A stretch of 5,687 nucleotides of DNA from Novosphingobium sp. (GTDB lineage Bacteria; Pseudomonadota; Alphaproteobacteria; Sphingomonadales; Sphingomonadaceae), in NCBI GenBank assembly GCA_020853995.1, contig JADYXV010000051.1:1-5687 (forward strand), in the 5' to 3' direction. The position numbers and the translations under genes were made by a program. The notes under the pieces are model-generated. The model worked only from the letters and a program-made list of their open reading frames with translations, made no database searches and was not told where the DNA came from. Shown one piece after another: positions 1 through 5,685 of this stretch. The stretch's first letter is position 1. Each line of letters begins with the position of its first letter.

Positions 1-2
1 CG

Positions 3-46
3 GACAGGTGCGCCGGGAAGGCTGGTTGCCTTTCCAAGCACCTGTC
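3..46. repeat. Imperfect inverted repeat (hairpin)
   Basis: GACAGGTGC at 3-11 is the exact reverse complement of GCACCTGTC at 38-46. Inside it, GGAAGGC at 16-22 pairs with GCCTTTCC at 28-35 apart from one bulged base, leaving a 5-nt loop. No T-run follows on the plus strand, and the far side on the minus strand is outside the window, so it cannot be called a terminator. It may be a transcript structure of whatever gene lies to the left, or chance symmetry in GC-rich DNA. Confidence 0.4.
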
Positions 47-82
47 TGTTCGAGATGGAAGCCATTCCGGCGTCCCGCAGGG

Positions 83-180
83 ATTTGACCAAAATGGCCT
101 GCTGCTGCGTTGGATAGTCTTGAAATAAAACCACTATTCCTGCGCCTATCCGCCTTGCAACAAGCCATTTTGCCTCAAAC
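83..180. repeat. 98-nt near-palindromic element
   Basis: Two arms of about 35 nt face each other across a 28-nt centre. Paired blocks in the same order are TTTGA (84-88) with TCAAA (175-179), CAAAATGGC (90-98) with GCCATTTTG (164-172), several pairs between 100-105 and 157-162, and GGATAG (112-117) with CTATCC (146-151). Only one single-base length difference is needed between the outer two blocks. The centre (118-145) is AT-rich compared with the surroundings. The size and symmetry resemble REPIN or MITE-like intergenic repeats, or a large transcript hairpin. Copy number elsewhere cannot be seen from here. Confidence 0.6.
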
Positions 181-222
181 CTCGAAGGCGGGATTAATAG
201 GTCCTGACCCTAGGCCAGCTGG

Positions 223-244
223 GTTGCGCACGCCGGTGCGCAGC
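223..244 (-). terminator. Hairpin behind the haemoglobin gene, possible terminator
   Basis: GTTGCGCAC at 223-231 pairs with GTGCGCAGC at 236-244 around a 4-nt loop (eight Watson-Crick pairs and one G-T). It begins 10 nt past the stop codon of the leftward haemoglobin gene, where an operon terminator would be expected. No T-run follows the stem in the direction of transcription, so it is not a canonical intrinsic terminator. It may only stabilise the 3' end of the transcript. Confidence 0.4.
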
Positions 245-254
245 GCGGCTGGCA

Positions 255-818
255 TCAGCGTTCCTGAATGGCGTGGTCCATAGGTGCCAGTTTTGCCAGC
301 AGGCGATTTTGCGCTGCAAACGGCACGTCTTGTTCACGCATCGCCCGTTGCAGGTGTTCGACCAGCGCGTTCATATCGGCGCGTGTAATGCCAAGGCCCT
401 TGTGCGCGGCCTTCATGTCCCGCCCGGTATAGCTGCATCCGGCATTCGCGATAAAACAGATCTGTTCAAACAACGTTCGGCGCAAACGCACCATATCATG
501 GTTCTGGAAAACAGCCTCGATCCGGGGATCGGCCGTGCTTAACTCCACCAGCCGCGCCACGATTGTCCTGATGCCCGCCTGCCCGCCGAGTGCTTGCGCC
601 AGGTGATCGTTGCGGAGCGGGGCAGCACCTGCGTTGGCATCGGCCTGGACATAAGCATCCACCGGCAGTTCGCCTGTTACCGGATCGGCGACGCGCTTTT
701 CTGCGCCGAACTCCTTGTCCCAATCAATCGCTTCTTCACTTTGCGGTAGAACGCCTTGGGGGCCTGTATTGACAGGCTGGCCGGCAATCAGCGCAAGCGC
801 CACAATCATGCTCATCAT
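255..818 (-). CDS. Exported group 1 truncated haemoglobin
   Basis: The protein has 187 residues. A hydrophobic N-terminus (about 4-13) followed by AGQ looks like a short signal peptide, although its n-region lacks a basic residue. Residues 30-72 form an acidic, low-complexity linker. The globin fold runs from about 74: the GG of LGG (78-79), a CD1 phenylalanine at 104, YTGRDM at 130-135, and the proximal haem-ligating histidine at 139 in AAHKGLGI. Aligned by eye with Mycobacterium GlbN, the distal positions B10, E7 and E11 are Val91, Leu112 and Leu116 rather than Tyr, Leu and Gln. Cys121 and Cys128 could form a disulphide, consistent with export. The gene follows the DUF3034 gene by 6 nt in one operon. 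Start is 818, or 815, which is better spaced from the GAGG. Substrate (O2, NO or an electron) is unknown. Confidence 0.88.
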   Translation of the reverse strand: MMSMIVALALIAGQPVNTGPQGVLPQSEEAIDWDKEFGAEKRVADPVTGELPVDAYVQADANAGAAPLRNDHLAQALGGQAGIRTIVARLVELSTADPRIEAVFQNHDMVRLRRTLFEQICFIANAGCSYTGRDMKAAHKGLGITRADMNALVEHLQRAMREQDVPFAAQNRLLAKLAPMDHAIQER

Positions 819-822
819 GAAG

Positions 823-826
823 CCTC
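823..826 (-). promoter_or_regulatory. Shine-Dalgarno overlapping the upstream stop codon
   Basis: Read leftwards the junction is TGAGGCTTCATGATG. The GAGG that can pair with 16S rRNA starts within the TGA stop of the DUF3034 gene. It lies 4 nt from the first ATG (818) and 7 nt from the second (815). The spacing favours the second ATG and suggests translational coupling of the two genes. Confidence 0.55.
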
Positions 827-1760
827 AGAACGCAAGCTGGAGGGAAACGAGGGCGCCACGCTGGCCATCAAACGTTGCAACGGAACCGACGTCGGCATAA
901 GCCGCCGTGACGGTCGCATTTCGCGTAAACACCCATGCCACAAACACATCATGAGCATCGTCTTCACGCGCTATGGCCAGATTGCTGGGGCGGGTGCGGT
1001 ATTCGGCCCCCACTACCAATCGCGGTGAAAGCATATAGGCCAGCGATCCTTCAAACTGCACGGAACGGCTGGTGCCTTGAACGCCGCCAAAGCCCAGCAA
1101 GCCGAACTGGTTTGCATGCGTCAGCCGCGCCGTGGCATTGACCAGTACGCTCTTCGACAAAAACAGTTTGGTGGCGCTTGCCGTAAAATCGGTGCCGTGG
1201 GCCGATCCTGCCCCCACTGCGCGAACTATCGCTGAATCCAGACTGCGTTTGTGCTGAATGCCCAAGCTGATCTGCGGCAAGACCGGACTGCCATAAACGA
1301 CATCACCGACCAGACGCACTTTTGCGCCGAAAATGTCCTGATTGAACCGGAACCCTTCACCCAAGCCCAGCGCTGCGCCCACCGTGCGCGTGTCAAAGTT
1401 CTGGCGCGCATAGGATAGCTCCACGCGGTCCAGAATGCCTATAGCGATGCCGTGGCTTTGCCAGCCATAATCCGGCAGTGCGATGGCGGTGACATGGCCG
1501 GAAACGCCGATCGCGCGGTCTGTGCCCATGCCGGCAATCGTGGCCCATGTGGCAAGACCGCCGCCGCTAGCCCCTTCAATCGTGCTAACGCCATTGGTCA
1601 GGACCAGTTTGCCCCCGTCCAGCAACGGATCGGGCAGGAGCGGTTTGGCAAATACAATCGAGTGGCTTGCTGTGCCTAAAAATAATGCACATGATAACAG
1701 CCACTTACCGGCCTTTATCGGCTCTGGAAGGCGGAGCTGCCAATACGGTGAATTGCCCAC
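825..1760 (-). CDS. DUF3034 family outer-membrane beta-barrel protein
   Basis: The 311-residue protein matches the DUF3034 pattern from memory: GGKLVLTNGVSTIEGASGGG (49-68), DRVELSYARQNFDT (111-124), LGLGEG, the QD and GAKVRLVGD block near 141-153, ATKL (196-199), ANQFGLLGFGG (216-226), GAEYRTRPSNLAIARE (251-266), and a final LQLAF. Alternating amphipathic strands and the C-terminal phenylalanine are typical of outer-membrane barrels. Residues 19-38 form a signal peptide core, with probable cleavage after VFA (38). The start is a GTG, with GAGG at 1770-1773 placed 9 nt upstream; no ATG exists in the first part, so the n-region is rather long (about 18 residues). It is first in a leftward operon with the haemoglobin and is divergent from the cupredoxin gene. 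No function is established for the family; a porin-like or scaffold role is inference. Confidence 0.85.
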   Translation of the reverse strand: MGNSPYWQLRLPEPIKAGKWLLSCALFLGTASHSIVFAKPLLPDPLLDGGKLVLTNGVSTIEGASGGGLATWATIAGMGTDRAIGVSGHVTAIALPDYGWQSHGIAIGILDRVELSYARQNFDTRTVGAALGLGEGFRFNQDIFGAKVRLVGDVVYGSPVLPQISLGIQHKRSLDSAIVRAVGAGSAHGTDFTASATKLFLSKSVLVNATARLTHANQFGLLGFGGVQGTSRSVQFEGSLAYMLSPRLVVGAEYRTRPSNLAIAREDDAHDVFVAWVFTRNATVTAAYADVGSVATFDGQRGALVSLQLAF

Positions 1761-1892
1761 GGGAAAATGCCTCGATACCCTTACGCCTGTGTCAGGCTTT
1801 CTGCCGGATTAACCATTGCCCGTTATGAAAGGCTTAAAGCGCGGATCGCGGTTTTGACTGAATTTTAAGGGGTTCTATCCTAATTTGCAGGA
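1761..1892. promoter_or_regulatory. Divergent intergenic control region
   Basis: These 132 nt separate the start codons of the two divergent arms and must contain both promoters. Visible symmetry includes GCCTGTGTCAGGC (1785-1797, five-base arms around TGT), which lies 25 nt upstream of the DUF3034 start, and GCTTAAAGC (1832-1840). Either could be an operator, but both are short. I see no convincing sigma-70 promoter for the leftward arm. Confidence 0.5.
1854..1881 (+). promoter_or_regulatory. Possible sigma-70 promoter of the cupredoxin gene
   Basis: TTGACT (1854-1859) is a five-of-six -35 match. It is followed after 16 nt by TATCCT (1876-1881), a four-of-six -10 match. Transcription would begin near 1888, only about 5 nt before the ATG at 1893 and about 47 nt before the alternative ATG at 1935. 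Confidence 0.35.
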
Positions 1893-2543
1893 ATGTTCCG
1901 GCCAGCCCTGCAAATTGCCCTTGCCAAAATAACTATGGTACGCCTCACGCCTCTGCTGGCAGCGCCGTTGTTGCTGTCCGCAGCGCCTCCTGCCGCCTTG
2001 CCACTCCAGATTGTCGACGCAGCAGGCATGCCGCTGGGTGATGCCGTGGTCGAGATTGCACGTCCCGCTGGCGATGTGCGCGCACCGGCGTTCCGCTGGC
2101 GCAATGCCATGGCACAAAAGAACCTTGCCTTTGTGCCCGGTACACTGATCGTTGCGCGCGGCACATCGGTAGCCTTCCCAAACCTCGATACCGTTCGTCA
2201 TTCCATCTACAGCTTCTCGAAACCCGCCCCGTTCAAGATCGACCTTTACGGCCGCGACCAGACCCGCACACAGCGCTTCGATGTAAGCGGAACGGTGGCT
2301 CTGGGCTGCAACATCCATGACCAGATGCGCGGTTACATCCGCATCGTCGATACACCCTATGCCGCCCGGACCGATGGCAACGGACTCGCCGAAGTCGATG
2401 GCCTGGCGCAAGGCACGTACACCGTTACCGTGTGGCACCCGCGCATGAAGGGTGCAGGCGGTGAATGGCGCGGTACTGTCACGGCTTCACCGGGCGAGCG
2501 CACACGCATCGTCGTTCCTGTGCGGGCAATTGGCGCGCGATGA
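1893..2543 (+). CDS. Exported cupredoxin with amicyanin-type copper site
   Basis: The 216-residue protein has an N-terminal hydrophobic segment (about 19-35, rich in Leu and Ala) that fits a signal peptide. A beta-rich cupredoxin-like body follows. The motif FPNLDTVRHSIYSF (95-108) supplies His103, and LGCNIHDQM (137-145) supplies Cys139, His142 and Met145. These are the four ligands of a type 1 copper centre, with the C-x2-H-x2-M spacing of amicyanin. The C-terminal part (about 165-210) resembles a small carboxypeptidase-regulatory-like beta domain, with WHP at 181-183. Databases often call such proteins 'methylamine utilization protein', but no methylamine dehydrogenase gene is present. The start is uncertain: 1893 has AGGA directly against the ATG, and 1935 (residue 15) has no visible ribosome-binding site but gives a more usual signal peptide. 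It overlaps the next gene by 4 nt (ATGA). Confidence 0.85.
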   Translation: MFRPALQIALAKITMVRLTPLLAAPLLLSAAPPAALPLQIVDAAGMPLGDAVVEIARPAGDVRAPAFRWRNAMAQKNLAFVPGTLIVARGTSVAFPNLDTVRHSIYSFSKPAPFKIDLYGRDQTRTQRFDVSGTVALGCNIHDQMRGYIRIVDTPYAARTDGNGLAEVDGLAQGTYTVTVWHPRMKGAGGEWRGTVTASPGERTRIVVPVRAIGAR

Positions 2544-4867
2544 TCCGGCAAACACGCCTGCGACTGCGGCACCTTGCACGCAATACCCGGTCGCTTGGTG
2601 CACGCGTTGCCCGTGTCTATATCGGTTTGCTGATCGCGGTGATGACCGTGACCATCATTGTGGCAAGTTCCGGAATCAGCCTGTTTGCACATCGCGCGGC
2701 AGAGCGTGATCTGGCCGCAAATGCGCGTGTGTTTGAACAGATCATTGCCAGTCGCCAGCAGCAAATGGCCGATGCCGGTGCAGTCGTCGCGCTGGATTTC
2801 GGTTTCCGCGAAGCCTTCGCCACAGGCGATCGCGCCACGCTGTCAAGCGCGCTGGCAAGCTTGCGAGAACGTACAGGCACGCGCGAGGCAACAGTCATCA
2901 GCCTTGATGGCGAGGTGATCGCCTCTGCCGGTGCACGGAAAATCAATGGTACGGCTATTCTGTCTGCACTCGATGCCGGCGAAAATCGCGGCGTTGCCAT
3001 GCTGGATGGAGACTTGGCGCTGGCCGCTGCTGTGCCGATCGAACTGCCTGACCTTGCCGGATGGCTGGTCCTGTTCAACACCCTTGGCCCTGCCGATCTG
3101 GCTGAACTTGCGCACCTTTCCGCTGTGGAAGTGTCTGGTAAAGTGCTGGACCGGTCCAGAATGCCGTCCGCACTGGCGGCAATGCCTCTGGCCAGCGTTG
3201 AAACCGTATCAGGCGCATCGGGCCAGGAACTTGCGCAAGTTTCGGCTTTGAAAAGCCTTGAATCCGGGTTGGAACCGCGCCTCATCCTCACTCACTCGCT
3301 CGCCACGGCCATGCAGGGTTTCCGCCAACTGCAACTGGTGCTGGCACTGATCGCCCTGGCGGGTGCCGCCATCGGCGCATGGTTGAGCATCCGCATGACA
3401 CGCGGAATTGCCCGCCCGCTGCACCTGCTGGCCAAAGCCGCGCGCAAATATGGCGCTGGCGATGTGGCCAAAGTTCAGGTCGAAGGGGACAGCGAAGTCC
3501 GTTCGCTGGCACGCAGCTTCAATGCCATGGTCGATGCAGTCGAGGAACGCGAACGCCAGATCACGCACGCCTCGCTTCACGATAGCCTGACCGGCATGCC
3601 GAACCGCCGCTTCTTTCTGGAAAAGCTTGACCGCGCAATGGTGCGCCAATCGGCCGATCACCGCACGTTGGTGGCCTTTATCGACATCGATGACTTCAAG
3701 GCCATCAATGACACGATGGGCCATCCCCTTGGCGACAGCCTGCTGCGCAATGTTGCCAACACCCTGCAAGCGCGTTTTCCCGATGCCATGGTGGCACGGT
3801 TCGGCGGGGACGAATTCGGACTGCTAATGACCGGAATTGATACTGCTGCCGATTGCGCCAATCTTGCCCGGACAATCGACACCGTGCTCAACCGCGAAGT
3901 CGTGATCGATGGCCAGACCATGCTGCAATCGGCCAGCTTTGGAATTGCGATCGGACCACAAGATGCAAATGACGCAGATGCGCTGTTAAAATGCGCCGAC
4001 CTTGCGCTTTTCCGCGCCAAAAGTGACGGGAAAGCCACCTGCCATTTCTTTGAATCCACACTGGACGAAGAAGCCAGCCGCCGCCGCCGGTTGGAGATCG
4101 ATATGCGGCGCGCGATCCGCGAAGGTCAATTCGAACTCTATTTCCAGCCGCTCTACAGCCTTGTGGAAGATCGGGTGAAAGGCTTTGAAGCGCTGATGCG
4201 CTGGCCCCATCCCGATCACGGCATGATCAGCCCCGTTGATTTCATCCCGATTGCCGAAGAGTCGGGCATGATCGTCCAGCTTGGCGAATGGGCCATCCGC
4301 GAAGCATGCGCCCATGCCGCAAGTTGGCCGGGCGAATTGTCCGTAGCGGTCAATATCTCGCCCCGCCAATTACAGGCCGACGGCCTTAACACTTGCGTTG
4401 TGCAATCCCTGGCAACCACGGGCTTGCCCGCTGACAGGCTGGAACTGGAGATCACCGAAAGCGTGTTTATCGGCGATGTCGAGCGCACGTTGCAATTGCT
4501 CCATGCGTTGAAGTCGCTCGGCGTCCGCGTCGCGCTGGATGATTTCGGCACCGGCTATTCCTCGCTCGCCTACTTGCGCTCGTTCCCGTTCGATAAACTC
4601 AAGATCGACCAAAGCTTTGTCCGCGCCCTGGCCGAAGGCGGCAGTGCTCATGCCATCGTCCGCGCCATTACCACTTTGGCTGATGCATTGGGCATCGAAA
4701 CATTGGCTGAAGGCGTCGAAACAAGCGCGGATCTGGAGAGCCTGCGCGGCATCGGCTGCAACATGATCCAGGGCTATTTCATCAGTCGCCCCGTAAACAG
4801 CCGTGATGTTCCTGCGCTGCTGCATTCTCTTGCCGGTTCAGCTGATCTTCATGCCCATGCGGCGTGA
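2540..4867 (+). CDS. Membrane-bound GGDEF-EAL cyclic-di-GMP enzyme with periplasmic sensor
   Basis: The protein has 775 residues from the ATG at 2540, which overlaps the cupredoxin stop as ATGA. The frame is also open upstream to 2465, but that part lies inside the cupredoxin gene and encodes an Arg/His/Cys-rich leader. Order: TM1 (27-47); periplasmic region (48-264) resembling a double-Cache (dCache_3-like) sensor; TM2 (265-285); HAMP (286-340); GGDEF domain (344-505) with intact GGDEF at 422-426 and metal-binding Asp382; EAL domain (522-765). The EAL domain keeps EAL (550-552), Asn605, Glu637, DDFGTG (667-672), Lys688, Glu724 and Gln744. Both cyclase and phosphodiesterase activity are therefore possible. 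The product-inhibition site RxxD is not in register: RFPD ends one residue too far from GGDEF. It is probably co-transcribed and translationally coupled with the cupredoxin, suggesting that the copper protein feeds the sensor. The ligand is unknown. Confidence 0.93.
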   Translation: MIRQTRLRLRHLARNTRSLGARVARVYIGLLIAVMTVTIIVASSGISLFAHRAAERDLAANARVFEQIIASRQQQMADAGAVVALDFGFREAFATGDRATLSSALASLRERTGTREATVISLDGEVIASAGARKINGTAILSALDAGENRGVAMLDGDLALAAAVPIELPDLAGWLVLFNTLGPADLAELAHLSAVEVSGKVLDRSRMPSALAAMPLASVETVSGASGQELAQVSALKSLESGLEPRLILTHSLATAMQGFRQLQLVLALIALAGAAIGAWLSIRMTRGIARPLHLLAKAARKYGAGDVAKVQVEGDSEVRSLARSFNAMVDAVEERERQITHASLHDSLTGMPNRRFFLEKLDRAMVRQSADHRTLVAFIDIDDFKAINDTMGHPLGDSLLRNVANTLQARFPDAMVARFGGDEFGLLMTGIDTAADCANLARTIDTVLNREVVIDGQTMLQSASFGIAIGPQDANDADALLKCADLALFRAKSDGKATCHFFESTLDEEASRRRRLEIDMRRAIREGQFELYFQPLYSLVEDRVKGFEALMRWPHPDHGMISPVDFIPIAEESGMIVQLGEWAIREACAHAASWPGELSVAVNISPRQLQADGLNTCVVQSLATTGLPADRLELEITESVFIGDVERTLQLLHALKSLGVRVALDDFGTGYSSLAYLRSFPFDKLKIDQSFVRALAEGGSAHAIVRAITTLADALGIETLAEGVETSADLESLRGIGCNMIQGYFISRPVNSRDVPALLHSLAGSADLHAHAA

Positions 4868-4893
4868 CCAACTGTTTACAGGAATGGCACAGG

Positions 4894-5685
4894 TCAGCGC
4901 CCTTTGAATTCCGGTTTGCGCTTTTGGCCGAACGCGCGGACCCCTTCGGCAAAATCTTCGCTTCGGCCTGCCTTTCGCTGAAACAGACGCTCGCTGTTCA
5001 GCGCGGTTTCAAGGCTTTGATCAAGCGCCAGCCATGCCTGCTGCCTTATAAAGGAAAGCGAGCGGGGACCACTCGCCAGTTCGCGCGCGATTTCCATCGC
5101 ACGGGCGTCCACCGCATCATCTGCCACAACTTCGGTGACAAGGCCCCAATCAAGCGCTTGCGGCCCGTAAACCTTCTTTCCCCGCAACATGATGTCCATA
5201 GCGCGCACCCGTTCCACCGCCTTTGACAGCAGATAGGACGAACCCCCATCAGGCAGCAGGCCGACGTGGCGGAACGCGAAGTAGAAGTAGCTTTTTTCGC
5301 CGCAGACGATGATATCGCCTGACAAGGCGAGGCCGCAGCCTACGCCCGCTGCCGGTCCCTTCACGGCAGTGACAACGGGCAGTTCCATAGACTTGATCGC
5401 GATGATGGCCGGATTGAGGTAGCGGTCCAGCGTCTGGCCGACATCACGGCGGGGATCATCCAGCTTTTTCTCGAAATTGCCGAGGTTGGCACCTGAACAA
5501 AACGAGCGCCCTTCACCGGTCAGCACAATGGCACCGGCTTCGGACGCGGCCCTGTCCAGCGCATCGAGCAGTTCGGAAGACATGACTTCGTTTGAAGCAT
5601 TCAGCGTGGCAGGATCGTTGAACGCAATGCGCGCCACACCATCTTTCAGCGAATAAAGGATCTGCGTGTAAGCCATCCCGGTCAT
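4894..5685 (-). CDS. Enoyl-CoA hydratase/isomerase family protein, PaaG-like
   Basis: A full-length crotonase-fold protein of 263 residues, the usual family size. SFCSGANL (61-68) and AAGVGCGLAL (112-121) form the oxyanion hole for the CoA thioester. Aligned without gaps to rat enoyl-CoA hydratase, the two catalytic glutamates (rat Glu144 and Glu164) are Gly118 and Phe138. The segment FAFRHVGLLPDGG (136-148) and the tail with ERLFQRKAGRSEDFAEGV resemble PaaG (ring 1,2-epoxyphenylacetyl-CoA isomerase), including the aspartate (146) proposed as its catalytic residue. An isomerase is thus likelier than a hydratase; the substrate is uncertain and no other paa gene is visible. The start is 5685, or 5676 (residue 4, which gives the common MAY start); the ribosome-binding site for 5685 is outside the window. 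Its stop lies 26 nt from that of the GGDEF-EAL gene, in convergent orientation, with no clear terminator between. Confidence 0.88.
   Translation of the reverse strand: MTGMAYTQILYSLKDGVARIAFNDPATLNASNEVMSSELLDALDRAASEAGAIVLTGEGRSFCSGANLGNFEKKLDDPRRDVGQTLDRYLNPAIIAIKSMELPVVTAVKGPAAGVGCGLALSGDIIVCGEKSYFYFAFRHVGLLPDGGSSYLLSKAVERVRAMDIMLRGKKVYGPQALDWGLVTEVVADDAVDARAMEIARELASGPRSLSFIRQQAWLALDQSLETALNSERLFQRKAGRSEDFAEGVRAFGQKRKPEFKGR

Larger units (their letters stand above)
3..209 (-). other. Open frame of doubtful status, runs off the left edge
   Basis: Reading leftwards after a TAG at 210-212, this frame stays open for 69 codons to the window edge. It has a plausible protein-like composition, including the stretch FQDYPTQQQAILVKSLRDAG. 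No ATG lies in its first two thirds. Possible starts are a GTG at 132-134 or the ATG at 63-65, neither with a convincing ribosome-binding site. The frame runs straight through the near-palindrome at 83-180, which argues that at least the upstream part is non-coding. It could be the N-terminal end of a gene starting at 65, a remnant of a mobile element, or chance. I recognise no family in it. Confidence 0.2.

Noticed and set aside
1687..1699. Lipoprotein signal (LLSC) in the DUF3034 protein
   Set aside because: The cysteine at 24 comes only four residues after the last lysine, leaving no hydrophobic core before it. The hydrophobic stretch continues past it to a normal cleavage site near residue 38.
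1840..1850. Operator-like symmetry around CGCGGATCGCG in the divergent region
   Set aside because: The symmetry is imperfect and very short, and such CG-rich words arise easily by chance in this DNA.
2465..2539. Upstream extension of the GGDEF-EAL protein by 25 residues
   Set aside because: It lies entirely in the cupredoxin coding region in another frame. The ATG at 2540 gives the classical 4-nt ATGA overlap and a normal basic N-terminus before the first membrane segment.
3209..3769. Long minus-strand open frame opposite the GGDEF-EAL gene
   Set aside because: It is a shadow of the strongly supported plus-strand gene, with His/Gln/Ala-rich composition and no recognisable domain. The same holds for the minus-strand frames at 2617-3291, 3658-4059, 3986-4369 and 4370-4825.
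4868..4893. Bidirectional terminator between the convergent genes
   Set aside because: Only a 4-bp symmetry (CTGT/ACAG at 4872-4881) is visible, with no stable stem and no T-run on either strand.
4864..5226. Plus-strand open frame overlapping the crotonase gene
   Set aside because: It has no family motif and lies antisense to a complete crotonase-fold gene.
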